In this document: positions 20,701 through 32,700 of the stretch, one piece after another | How the letters are laid out: each line of letters opens with the position of its first letter | How positions within the stretch are numbered: position 1 is the stretch's first letter | Source of the DNA: Ciona intestinalis | Lineage: Eukaryota > Chordata > Ascidiacea > Phlebobranchia > Cionidae | Length of the DNA stretch: 64,000 nt | Direction: 5' to 3' | NCBI RefSeq assembly: GCF_000224145.3 | Contig: NC_020172.2 | Coordinates: forward strand, 3,145,557 to 3,209,556 | The notes under the pieces: model-generated | Told to the model about the DNA's origin: nothing | Databases searched by the model: none | What the model saw: only the letters and a program-made list of their open reading frames with translations | Position numbers and translations under genes: made by a program

Positions 20701-23700
20701 TTATTAGGCTTTTTTTTTCTGTATGAATAAATGTTACTTTTTTATTCTTGCATAGTAGGACAAATGTTTGTGCAGTGGGGCAAAGTTTTTTGGTGTTTTG
20801 TTCACGAACTCTGTTTCTGCGTTCATGTGTTTTTGTTTGTATTTTTTCCATTTCCTATTAGCTTACCATTTAAACACTCCCATTACCCAGCCATGGGAGG
20901 TTAAAAAAGTCACATTCATTCATATTTACATACCCAACAATAATTGTTTCCACCAGATATAAACGAATGCTTCCTTACTGACTTTGCTCGAGCTCAAAAC
21001 TTCATTCAACCTGAAATTCCAAATTTTCTTGATCTTACATTCAACCAATCAAAATCAATACAAGGTTTGTAATATTGAAAATTTAAAATGAAAAAAATGT
21101 CGTAAATTTCTAAAATTTGCATTATGTCTTAAAAACTGTGATATGCTCATGTTTTTAAATAAATTTGGTGTTTAATGCTTTGTTTTGAAGACTATATTCT
21201 TTTAACGTGTTTTATGTTTTTGAAAGTTCTTACTGTTTAAATCCAAAAAAATCTACATTTTTCCATTTTTTATCTTTAAATTATTCTCCAAATATATTAG
21301 ACTTTATAATATGAATGAATAAATTTATGTTTAAGTACTTTTCTTTTTTTAAAAATTGAATTCTGTAAATTCACAAAATGTTGAAAAAAACATCATTTCA
21401 TTTTTAAATTTTTGTTATTTTTCAATTTCTTAGCATTCTGTGCTGGAGACTTGGTGTATACACTTTGCAATGGAGACTGTAAGGCTTCATGTGAAAACCA
21501 ATTTTGTGCAACTGTGTGTACGCCCGGTTGTGCATGCCCACTTGGTTACTTAAGAAGAAGTGTGGGGTCGGTCCGATGTGTGCAATTAGTAAGTTGCAAA
21601 ATGTGATTATAAATGTAAAGATAAATCTGTTTAATTATGAATTTATTTATAAATGTAAAGCAAAAATTATTAGGGATGGGCATTTAAATACCTTGAAATA
21701 AAATGTTATGTAAGGTACTGTGTAATAGAAAAGGGTCTTGTAACATAAACTTAAATTACAATGAAAGGTTAAGTCACATGTGTTACTTGGATTATCCTAA
21801 ATGGAAATTTGACACAAGTTATTTAAAGTATTGAGAACACGCGTATCAAAATTACATTATTTTACGCCTGCTTATAACTTGTAATATATAAATGTATAAC
21901 ATATATCTATAAAAAAAAAATTACAAAATGTGTATTTAATTTAAGCATGAATGTGTTGCTGACACATCTGGTTCAGGATCTGGCCATTACTCAGGATCAG
22001 GGATGGATGCAACTGATGCACATAGTGCACACGATGCACATGAACCACACCACTTGTTTCCATTTCATGGTAAATTTGGCACCAAATTTGTAAAAAAACA
22101 TTGTAGTGCTGCAGGGTAAAATGGGACACTTTTAGCTAATAATATTTCAGTATTCTGGTCGTGTTATAAACAATTAAAAATGGTCTATGGGAGTCGTGAG
22201 GATATGGTTTTATATTACTTTACATGTTTTTTTGTTTACTACCAAATGGAACGAGAAAATGAAAAGGTGTTCCAACTTCTCTCACCGTACTATAAAAATC
22301 CTGCTGTAACTTATGCAGGTAAAAACTAAAAGTGTGAATTTAGAATATACAGAAATGTTTTCCTTTTATAAGTCCTAACCCATTTATATTATTGAGTTAT
22401 TATTTATTTGGTGCAAGCATAGGCGCCAAATCTGGGGTGGCAACGTAAGCAGGCCTCCCCCACAGTTTTCTGCATTGCATTCCTTTGTAAAAATACAGCC
22501 AAACAGGTATATTTTTTTATAATAATGAGTATGTAACTATTTCTGCCTCCCTGTTTTTATAAAAGTGTAGCGCCTAAAGGTGTAAGATAACCTGTATAAA
22601 AGTCTAAAACATTCCATAATTATTGCTTTCCAGAAGTAAAACTCTTAGAGTTATGGCATTGCATTACATATTATGTGAAGACATATCCACATTACACTGA
22701 ACACTTATCTACAAACGAATTATTGGACCTAATTGAGTAAGTAGACTTTCTTTAACAATAAATGAAATTACTTTAAATGAAATAATATTTTTATATATAC
22801 TGTAAAAATAAACTAAGTTCTTAATATTCTATTTTTTCCTTTTTACTTTTCTATTATTATATAAATTAGAATGTAGAGAATATTGTTTTCTTAAAAGTTG
22901 TAATAAATACTGGTATTTGTCATAAAAGGATTTCTATTTTATCACACCGGCCCCCCCCATTTTAAAAAGCAAAAAAAAAAAAAACTAAAATTTAGGGGGT
23001 TGGGGTTTCGGGGCTGCTACTATTGTTGCATATGTGTCCTTGGACAAGACACTGACCAGTTTTCCGCCCACATGAGGATAAATTGAATGAAAGTTACATT
23101 CATTTAATTTTAAAATTAATTTTTGCTGTTTAAACTTTTTTTGCTGCTCAAACGTTTAAGACCGCTATGTTAACACTCAAAGACAGTAGTCACAAAGATA
23201 TTTTTGCCAAAATTTTGATAAAAATAACTTTGTATTTGCAGGAATGCGGCATTTGCACACTGCTTGCATTTTGTTGATGAAACAAACTTCAACAAAATTA
23301 TCCATTTTGATCTTCATAAATATGTGGTGGGCAATATACTGAATGTTTTTGGGCATTTCTCTCTTATTGATCATTCAGCAAGTTTAATTAAAAATGTAAA
23401 TTAAAGTTTATAGTTGTAACCGTATGGTATAATAGTCAAATCTAGAGCAAAGGTTACTTGGTTCAAGGTTTAGCACTACCAGTATTGTGGTCCAATGTTC
23501 ACTTGGGCAAGATATTTAACAACGACTGCTTCAACCCAGTGCGCTGTCTAAAAAATATAAGCCATACATTAAAATAATCTAAAAACATAATCAGAAAATG
23601 TAAATAAAGGTAAACAAGTTATATTCATTCAATAAAAGGCAAAACTTTCATTAGCTATCTAACGTGACTGTTCTGCATTTGTTTTATTTTACATTTATTT

Positions 23701-26700
23701 CAGTTTTCTGATGCAATTCCTCCACAAGCTTGTGCAAGTAGTGGAAGTAAGTATTTTGTTTGGATAATTTGCCAATGCTGTATTTAGTTTAAAGTTTCTG
23801 TTTTCAAGAGGATTTTTCTGTTTTAAAGAGTAATGTTTCTGTTTCAAAGTTTTCTGTATAAAAATGTAATGTTTCTGTTTAAAAAAGTAGTGTTTCTGTT
23901 TTAAACTGTAATGTGTCTGTTTTAAAGAATAATTTTTCTGTTTCAAAAAACAAAGTTTTTGTTTTAAAACGTAATGTTTCCGTTTTAAAGTTTAATGTTT
24001 TCGTTTTCTTACAGTAAGCCGCAAGAAGAGACAAGTATTATTCTCAACAGATACAGGTGAGATAGGATATTTATTATTTTCTTACTTTTTTATATTTTGG
24101 TGAGCTACTAAGACAAGGCATGCTAGTGGACCTGTAATTTAGGCCTAAATTGGCCCATTACCGTTGGCAGACCATACTCAGATAGGCTATTTTTTATTGG
24201 TTAATTGCCTGTAAGAGTCTAAGCCCATGGTGAAAGTAGTTATTAAATTTAAAGTGTGTCTTCTAGCTGTACAGGCTATGATTGTTGAACTGATGCAATT
24301 GTAATAATTTTCTTTTATTATTCCATTCTGCATTGCTCATGTCCTGCATGGTACCTTAAGTTAATCCATGGTACCTTAAGTTTAGGCCATAGCTGGCCCA
24401 TTACCTTTTTTAAGCTTTAGGAAAATCTACCTGGGACATTTCCTTCAATTTACATTGCTGATGTTCTGCGGGGTGGCAATCTATGGTACTTGGGATTTAG
24501 ACCAGAGTTGCCCCATTACCCCTTATATGCTTAATTAATAATACCTGGGACATTTCATTAATTTTTGGAGCGGTAAATTATAAGTAAAAATAGCGTTTAG
24601 GTACTCAAACAGCTATAGGCTTAGGGAAAAATAACTGGGACATTTTCTTTAATTTTAAGAGCGATCAATTATTAGAAAAAATATCATTTAGGTGCACCAC
24701 CAGCAGAACCAGTGTCACCTGTACCATTTCTAGGAGAAGAACCAACAGTTGACCCTGTTGATATTCCTATCGAACATATTCCTTTTTCAGGTATTTTTGG
24801 TTGTTAGGGGGGTACCTGCGTAGACATGTCATCTAATTTTTTAAAACCCAAGTGACATAATTTTAAGGACAAATATCTGGAACATGTATGTTTCTCTTTA
24901 GAGCATTATTTTTTGATTATGATAGGATAATATTTTCTGGTTGTATTCTAAGTTTTAAGAACAAACAATTTTGACATTTAGTTTTTTTGAACATGTTAAG
25001 TTTAATTTGTTTTTTTTCTTTTTTAAAGGTTCTGGATATCTTCCACCAGTTGATTATGGTAAGATCATATTACCTGCATGACAGACTAAAATTGTTTAAA
25101 CAAGCTAATTGTTATGTGCCTGTTTAAGAGTTACCACATGTAACTTTGTGGGTGATTATTTTTTGTGGAATTTGGTGGCAACACCAAGTCTTGATCCCAT
25201 AGCCTATGTGCTATGGGGCTGGATAAATGTATCAAAAAATAAATTCTAATTTTGTTTTCTCTCTTAGAACTCCATGATGATTCTGGTGCTGGGTCAGGAT
25301 TTTTACGTAAGTAGCAATTTTTCAAACTTTTTTAAACAAAATACCGAAAAAAAAATTTAATTAATATAATTTTTCTAATTTTTTTTAGATTATGCCCACT
25401 ATGCTGTTGATGGTAACTGCTTTATTTTTATAAATAATCTGCATTTATTTTACTTATAAATATTCTTTTACAGCTGCAGCACCACTGGAAACTGCAGCAG
25501 GTCAGTCTTATTGTTACAGGACATAAGTTTTTCCTATATAAAAAAATGTGGCAGATTTTGTTTTTAAATGCGACATATATTTTTAACCTTAAAATCCTCT
25601 TTACTATACAATATCCCCTACATAATACTTTTATACATTTGTTTATTTAAAAAAAAATACATTTATATTTTCAGTTGCAGTTTTTCACCGTAACTTTTTT
25701 TCACAAAATGGTAATACAAATGCCACTTAGTTCCGTTTTTCCACCCGTTTGATTTTGTTTCTTCTTTATATATACAAATTTATATTTTCAGTAGCAGTTT
25801 TTGACCCTAATTTTTTTGTTACAAATGCTAGTAACTGATCTAACCCAATATAACTGCAGTTAGTTCTGCTTTTCCACACATACTATTTTGTTTCTTCTCT
25901 ATATATACAAATTTATATTTTCAGTAGCAGTTTTTGACCCTAATTTTCTAGTTTTAAATGCTGATAACTAATTTAACCCAATATCAGTATAAGTCAATAT
26001 AATTACAGTTAGTCCTTTATTTTTCTTGAAATAAATTAATATTTTCAGTATTGGTTTTTCACCCTACTTTTTTTTTGTTAAAAATGCTGGCAACTAGTCT
26101 AACACCATATAATTACAGTTAGTCCTTTTTTTCCACCCATACCTTGCTACAATGAACATGATATTAGTCAACGAATGGTTGACAATTTGTTCCCATGTAT
26201 TGTTAAACGTCTACAAAGTAGTAACCAAATTAACGTAAGTTGACAAAAATTAGGCAAATTAAAATTAACATAAGTTGATTTAGATTAACAAGTTTTTTTT
26301 TATATTTTGTTGTAGATTAGTTGGTTTATTTTTTAGGACTGCAATTGTTAAAAATGGAATAGCTTGTTTAGAAAGCTACTGCCAATAAGTTCAATTGGCT
26401 TCCTAGTTCTTTTTTGTTATTTATGCGTAAACTTCTCTAATACAATGTTTAAGTGAAGTGTATGCATAATAAGAAAATTTAAGCTATTTTCAATATTTTT
26501 TTAACAATAATTTGATTTTTAAATTCGATTATTTTGTAATGGTTTAACTTATTTTTTGATCAGTTCTTCACAAACTTGAACAAGATTGGTTGGTTTATAA
26601 AACACGACGTTATTGATTGGTGTATTAATAAATCTGGTCTTGAATACCATGCAAGTGCTGTATTTAGCGCATTAACCAACATTGATGGAATATTATCATA

Positions 26701-29700
26701 CCTTCCACACAATGTTACCACACATTCACTTATAACAGTATTTCCAGGTAAGTCAAGTCAGATTTTTAACTTTTTTTGTGGAACAGCCCAGTTCTTTTTT
26801 GGTTTAGTAAGGTTTTTTAAAACTTAACTTAAGTAATATTTATCCCAGACGTGTTTTTTCGACTGTTTGCTAATTCCCTTCTCTTTACTGTTTTAATTTT
26901 TTATTACTGTATCCGAAAATGTTATGTTACTATGTAGTCATAAAAAAATAAATACCAGAAAATATGAGTTAGATTTTGCAAAAAGTTTACATAATATTAT
27001 GGTGAGCCAGAATAAAAATTATATATTTCAAAGCTCACTAATAAGTTGTAGTTTTCATTTTTCAAGGAGACTAAGATCCGCTGCTGTAGATATCTTTATA
27101 TTAATGACTCTATATAACATTTTAGGAGTGGAAGCTTTATTCTACCCACCTCAGATTGATTTCAAATTGTTCTCACAAGTCATGGCATCAGATGGTATTA
27201 TTAACTATGTTAACTATATTTAATTTAAATGGTTAATAGCTAAGTTATTTCATTTAGCCTATTTAAAACTTTTTTGTTCTGATAATATCAGTTATTAATT
27301 CCTTATAAGCCAGCTAGGATGATTTATCCACAAGTGCTGATACTGTATGTAGAACTAAAATGTCCAGTTTGTATTAGAACTTTACCCACATACTTGACAC
27401 AAATATTCTTTTTCAATCTGTTTTAATTAAATATAACCTATTTTGGTAAAATTAGATATATTGCTTAAAAAATTAAAAACGAACATTTTTTGGTAAAAAT
27501 TAATACCAATACTTTTTAATTTTAATTTCATGATTCAGCACTTACTGACTTAAAAAATTATATTGATGAGTCATCAATAGTGGAAGCTGTCAATCAAGCC
27601 AACAGTGTGATGGGAATTGCTTTAGGTGGTAAGTTAGGTTTTTTATTATAGAAGGTCATACCAATGTAAATGCTTCTGAACCAAACTTATATGCAACCAA
27701 AAGAGTATAGTAGGATGGGGAAAGATAGGACAACTTTTTATTATATTTTCTGTCCCATTTAGTCATGAACCAAGAACATTCAAAGAATTATATAAACTGT
27801 TTCCTCATGACTCCCATGGACCATTGGTAATTGTTTAAAACAGGATCAGGATTTTTGGATATTATGTGCTAAAGGTATTTTCTAGGTTCTGCTGTTCCAT
27901 TCTGTGCTGATTGCATAATAGAAACATTGGTCAACACTCCTCTTAATACTTCACTGTTGGGTAAGTGGTTAAGTGTATTTATTACATCTATCATACTATG
28001 TTATCATATTACGCATACCTTTAAAAAAATAAAAATCGTGCGAAAATACATGTATGACTTCAATGTGTTGTCGCAAAATTGAGCACCGGTCGCATGAAAG
28101 ACTTAAATGGGCATCCCTGGTCCGTGACAAGAACCTTACCCATTAAGAATAAAATACTCATACCCTGTGTTATAAAACCATCAACAAATTAAAAAATTAC
28201 CACGCCTTTTAACCACATTAACCCATCCTATATAACTAACCAACCGTATAATATTTTTAATAAAACTGGACATCCTGTATTGATAACAATAATCAAATAC
28301 AATGCATGTTAATGGTGAATCTACCTATAAGCTCAAGTTATGTTCACAAACTTATTGGTAAAATTGAGTTAAATTATAATTTTGTATTTCTAGTTGCCTA
28401 TTGAATGATAGCGGAGCATTTATCATGATGAGTGCATAACAATATATGACCAAAATTTGGAAAACAACCATATTGTAAATTAACAGTGACTTGAGTTGTA
28501 TAGCTACAAAATATAATAGGTCTAAAGCAAAAAACATTCATGCTATACTGTGCATGAGTCTCTATCGAATAAGATTTTTTAAAATAAAAATATATTTTAC
28601 ATTAACTTTCTGAACAAGACCCTTTAGTTTAGGTACATAAAATATATGACACAAATGTCTTCTTTTTCAAAAGTTTTAGTTTAAAAATCGTAAACCATGT
28701 TTAGTGTAATGTTAGAAGTTAAAAACGTCTTATGCATCCAAACTGTAAGTCATTGTTAGGTTATGAAAAATAACATTTTTGTTATGAAACATTTAATTTT
28801 AATATATTTTTTATATACATATAAATTTAATATACATTTAACTGTAAAATTAAAAGTATTTTTTCTTAAAACACTTAATTTTTACATACAGACTTAGCAT
28901 TGAGAAACGCAAGTAGTTTTGGTGGATTGATCAATGTACTTAACAACCAAGTCCCTCTAAATTTGTTCAGCACATTCCATACATGTGGCTGGAATACAAC
29001 TTGTACAAACACACCTGGAAATTATGACTGTTCATGCTACCCTGGATTCACTGGCAATCCTTTTAATGGCTGCCACGGTAAACTAAACTTACACTTTTTA
29101 ATTTCTGAGCAGTAGTTGGTAAGTTTTTTGGCTCTTGCCTATTTTTTTAAATATTTTTTTAAAGTTTTTTTTGAAATAATGCAATTGAATACAAATTTTA
29201 AATATACTATAGTAGGGTGGGGGAAGATGGGATTTGAATATTATGTGCTGAAGGTGTCCCGTCTTCCCCCGAGCTACTATATAACACTTTATATTTGCGC
29301 ATTCTTAACAGGTGCAAGCTAATGTTTTTTTAAAACCACTTTTCAGACATCAACGAATGTGAAATGAACATATGTGATGTTAACGCTCAATGTAACAACT
29401 CTGTTGGCAACTTTTCATGCGAATGCAAATATGGATTTACTGGTGATGGTATTTACTGTAAAGGTGAATATTTTCTAACTCTAAGATAATTCTATTATAT
29501 TGACTAGGCCCTACAATGAGGTATGCCAGAGTTCGCCTAATTTCTATAATTATTAAATAGTTTCTCTTCTATATGGGTAATGTTCTATGGTGAGGTATGT
29601 CATGGGGCCAGTATTTTAGACCAGAGTTTACCCAATACTTACAAATGTTACAGTTAATATTTATATTTTATATTGATTGGGTACTAGGGTGGTGTACACG

Positions 29701-32700
29701 ATGGACCTAAGATTTTTAGTCTACTAACCCAAGAGATTTAATTTGTAGGAAGCTTAAATTTGTGTTCAAAGTTTTACACGAATTGGCTCTAAAAAAAGAT
29801 AATAGAGAAATGGTTATAACAGAGGCAATGTATTTGGACAACTTATTTTTTTCTGTTTTCCCCAAATTGTATAATTTTCTACCACTTTTTAAACTTTTTG
29901 TTTGTAATTTCGTTTATATATTATAAAAAATCACTACAAACTTATTTTCACTCTAATTGAATCAACAGACATTGATGAGTGTGCTGAAGGTGTTGTGAAC
30001 CGCTGTGATCCTGATGCAACCTGTTTTAACCAGCCAGGCTCCTATGATTGTATTTGCCCCTTTGGCACCTTGGATATACTTGGTGATGGACAATATTGCC
30101 ATGGTATGTAGTATGTAGTTACAGTCAATTTTACTAGTGCTATTTTTTATCTCATTTACACATTTAAAGGGACTAGCATAGCACACTTCTGTTTTATACG
30201 GCTAAGATAGCTTTTAAAATTATTTTGAAACATTAACATGTGGTTAGTGGACCGATTTTAACCCATAGGTAATGGGTTCAAGGCTTGTCGCTGCTACCGT
30301 TGTGGCCCTTGTGGGTGTATTTGTCCTTTGGGCAAGACAGTTTACGGCAAATGCTCCAACCCAGTTGTGTAACAAGTTTTCCAAATTATCAGCCATCAGC
30401 AAAAAATACCCAAAAAATAATCACCCACAAAGTTACACCCGCAACTTTAAAATAGAAAGTTTATAATAACTTTTTGATATACACAAAAGTGTTATACACA
30501 GCCTTCATTAGTGGATTTTTCTCTTTTTATTTTCATATTAATGACATCTATATGCTAAACTCCTAACTAAAGTTGTAACTTGTAACCCCATCCATAGAAA
30601 AAGTTAAAGACTGTGTTCCTATTATTGATGGGCCATCTCAACCTTGTGACATTGACCCAAATTCTCTCTCATGCGAATTACAAACAGATTATCCGGATAA
30701 AGCAAAAGCAGTCTTTGAATTAATGATGTAAGTGGCATGTATTAGACAAATATGATATCTTACTCTAATCCAGTGTTACTTATTAGTTATCGAAATTTCA
30801 AAGTTTCAGCCATACATAAAAATTCCTTAAAATAATCACCCACAAAGTAACATACATGGTAACTTATATGCTGGCATGAATTATATGAGCGTCTGTGTTA
30901 TTAGGACTGTCATTTTCTGGCCACGCAAGGATAAAGCAAGTAAATATGTTATAAGTCCAAAATAATGATTTTCACCTACAAAGTTTGACATATATTTTAA
31001 ACAGGCATGATGTGTCTGAAATAGAACGCCAATGTTATAACGACTGTTGTAGGGAACAAATAAAGAAATTTGTTAATTTCATTAAATTGTAAGAATTCTT
31101 ATTTACATCTACAGTGGTGAATTCACTCTTCCACGAGAAATCCAATCCCGCGGATGCGGTTCTTTTGATTACAACTTCGGAAGTATCCTGCCTCCATCTG
31201 AAGTCCCTCGAGACATTTTTTCTCCAGGTTTTTTGGATCCTCTGGACTTGATCCCAGTTGCTCCTCCAGAGGAGGACTTTTTGGATGACCTCCCAAGTCT
31301 TCCAGCACTTGGGGATGATAACACACTCAGAAGTTTTCTGACCAGTCAACTAAGCCTTTTCAGAACACGCAGAGATACTGGTGAGTCAACAGGTTGCATC
31401 AGGTGTAAACAGGTTGCATCAGGATTCTAATTTGCAATTTCTGAAGCATCTCCAACTGTAGTGCTTTAAGGCACCAAAAGGTCCAAGAAGTCAAAAAAGT
31501 GTTGGACACCAAAAAGTCCAACAAAAAGACAGGGCCACTGTTAACATGTATATATGCCCACCTTAAATTTGGGCATACATAGGCAGTCTGGGTGTTAGGG
31601 AAAATCTGTTCTAAATTTTCTCGACAAGAAACTCTTCAATACAAAATAGTCATTATATCCTGTTATTTCTAACTGTTACTCAGTTCACCTTTTCTATTTT
31701 TAGTTTTTCTTCCATATATCTTGTATGCATAGAAGTATAACTGCAACCTTTTTTACAGAAGGTGTAAGCACCATGGGACATGAAACACCAGCAGGTAATT
31801 GTTAAGTATTCTTGCTAATACTTTTGTCTTTTAATAGACGAAAACAGCATTTGTTGCAAACCTAAAAAATAACATTTTTACACCAAATCTATCTAAACCT
31901 ATGCCTTATATTTAATAACTTGGTGCCTTCTTTGCACTAAACACTGATAGAAGTAAGAAATTTAACAGAAATTGCTCTAACCCAGTAGTCCCCTACAGGT
32001 CTACCCCTGTCATACATTTAAAAAATGAAAAAACCACCCAAAAACAATCACTCACATATTCACTCACAAAGTTACACATATGGTAACTCGTAAGCAGGTA
32101 TCTAGTGTATAAAGTATTACCCTTGTTAACAACAGTCGTTGGGTTGCGTCATCATGCAAGAAAATTAATTATATTTATTCTTTATAAATAGTTACATGAA
32201 CTTACATCCATTCATTTATAAATAATTATATACATTCTTTTAATTATATTCAATAAACAACTATATCCATTTATTTATAAATAACTACATTTATTCATTT
32301 ATAAATAATTACAATTATCCCATTAATTATATGCAATAAATACCTATATCCATTCATTGATTTATTATTGTTACAGTGTCAATGGCCATACCAACACATA
32401 GCAGCAACAAGTTTTTGTGCAATGAGATCACTAATACTACCTACAGGACAAATGCACATATGGATTCCAACCACACAGTTGAGCTTTTTCACTACAATGG
32501 GCACTTTCAGTGGTTCCAGCAAACACTATGTGATCCTAACTCCCCATGTATTGGTTCTCTTTTTATGTAAGTTTCAAAGATTTTTTATATTTGTTTTGTA
32601 CTTAATATATTTGAATGAATAAAACTCGTTTATATTCTGGCGGGAAAGCTACAGTTGTTAACACAGGTGTTCTGTTTCGTTTACCTTGTGCCTGCTTACA

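Noticed and set aside
21589-21606. TIL exon ending at the TGA as a short secreted isoform (VSCKM end)
   Set aside because: The GTAAGT donor at 21589 plus HEC in the next exon restores the TIL cysteine spacing; the unspliced end is possible but less likely.
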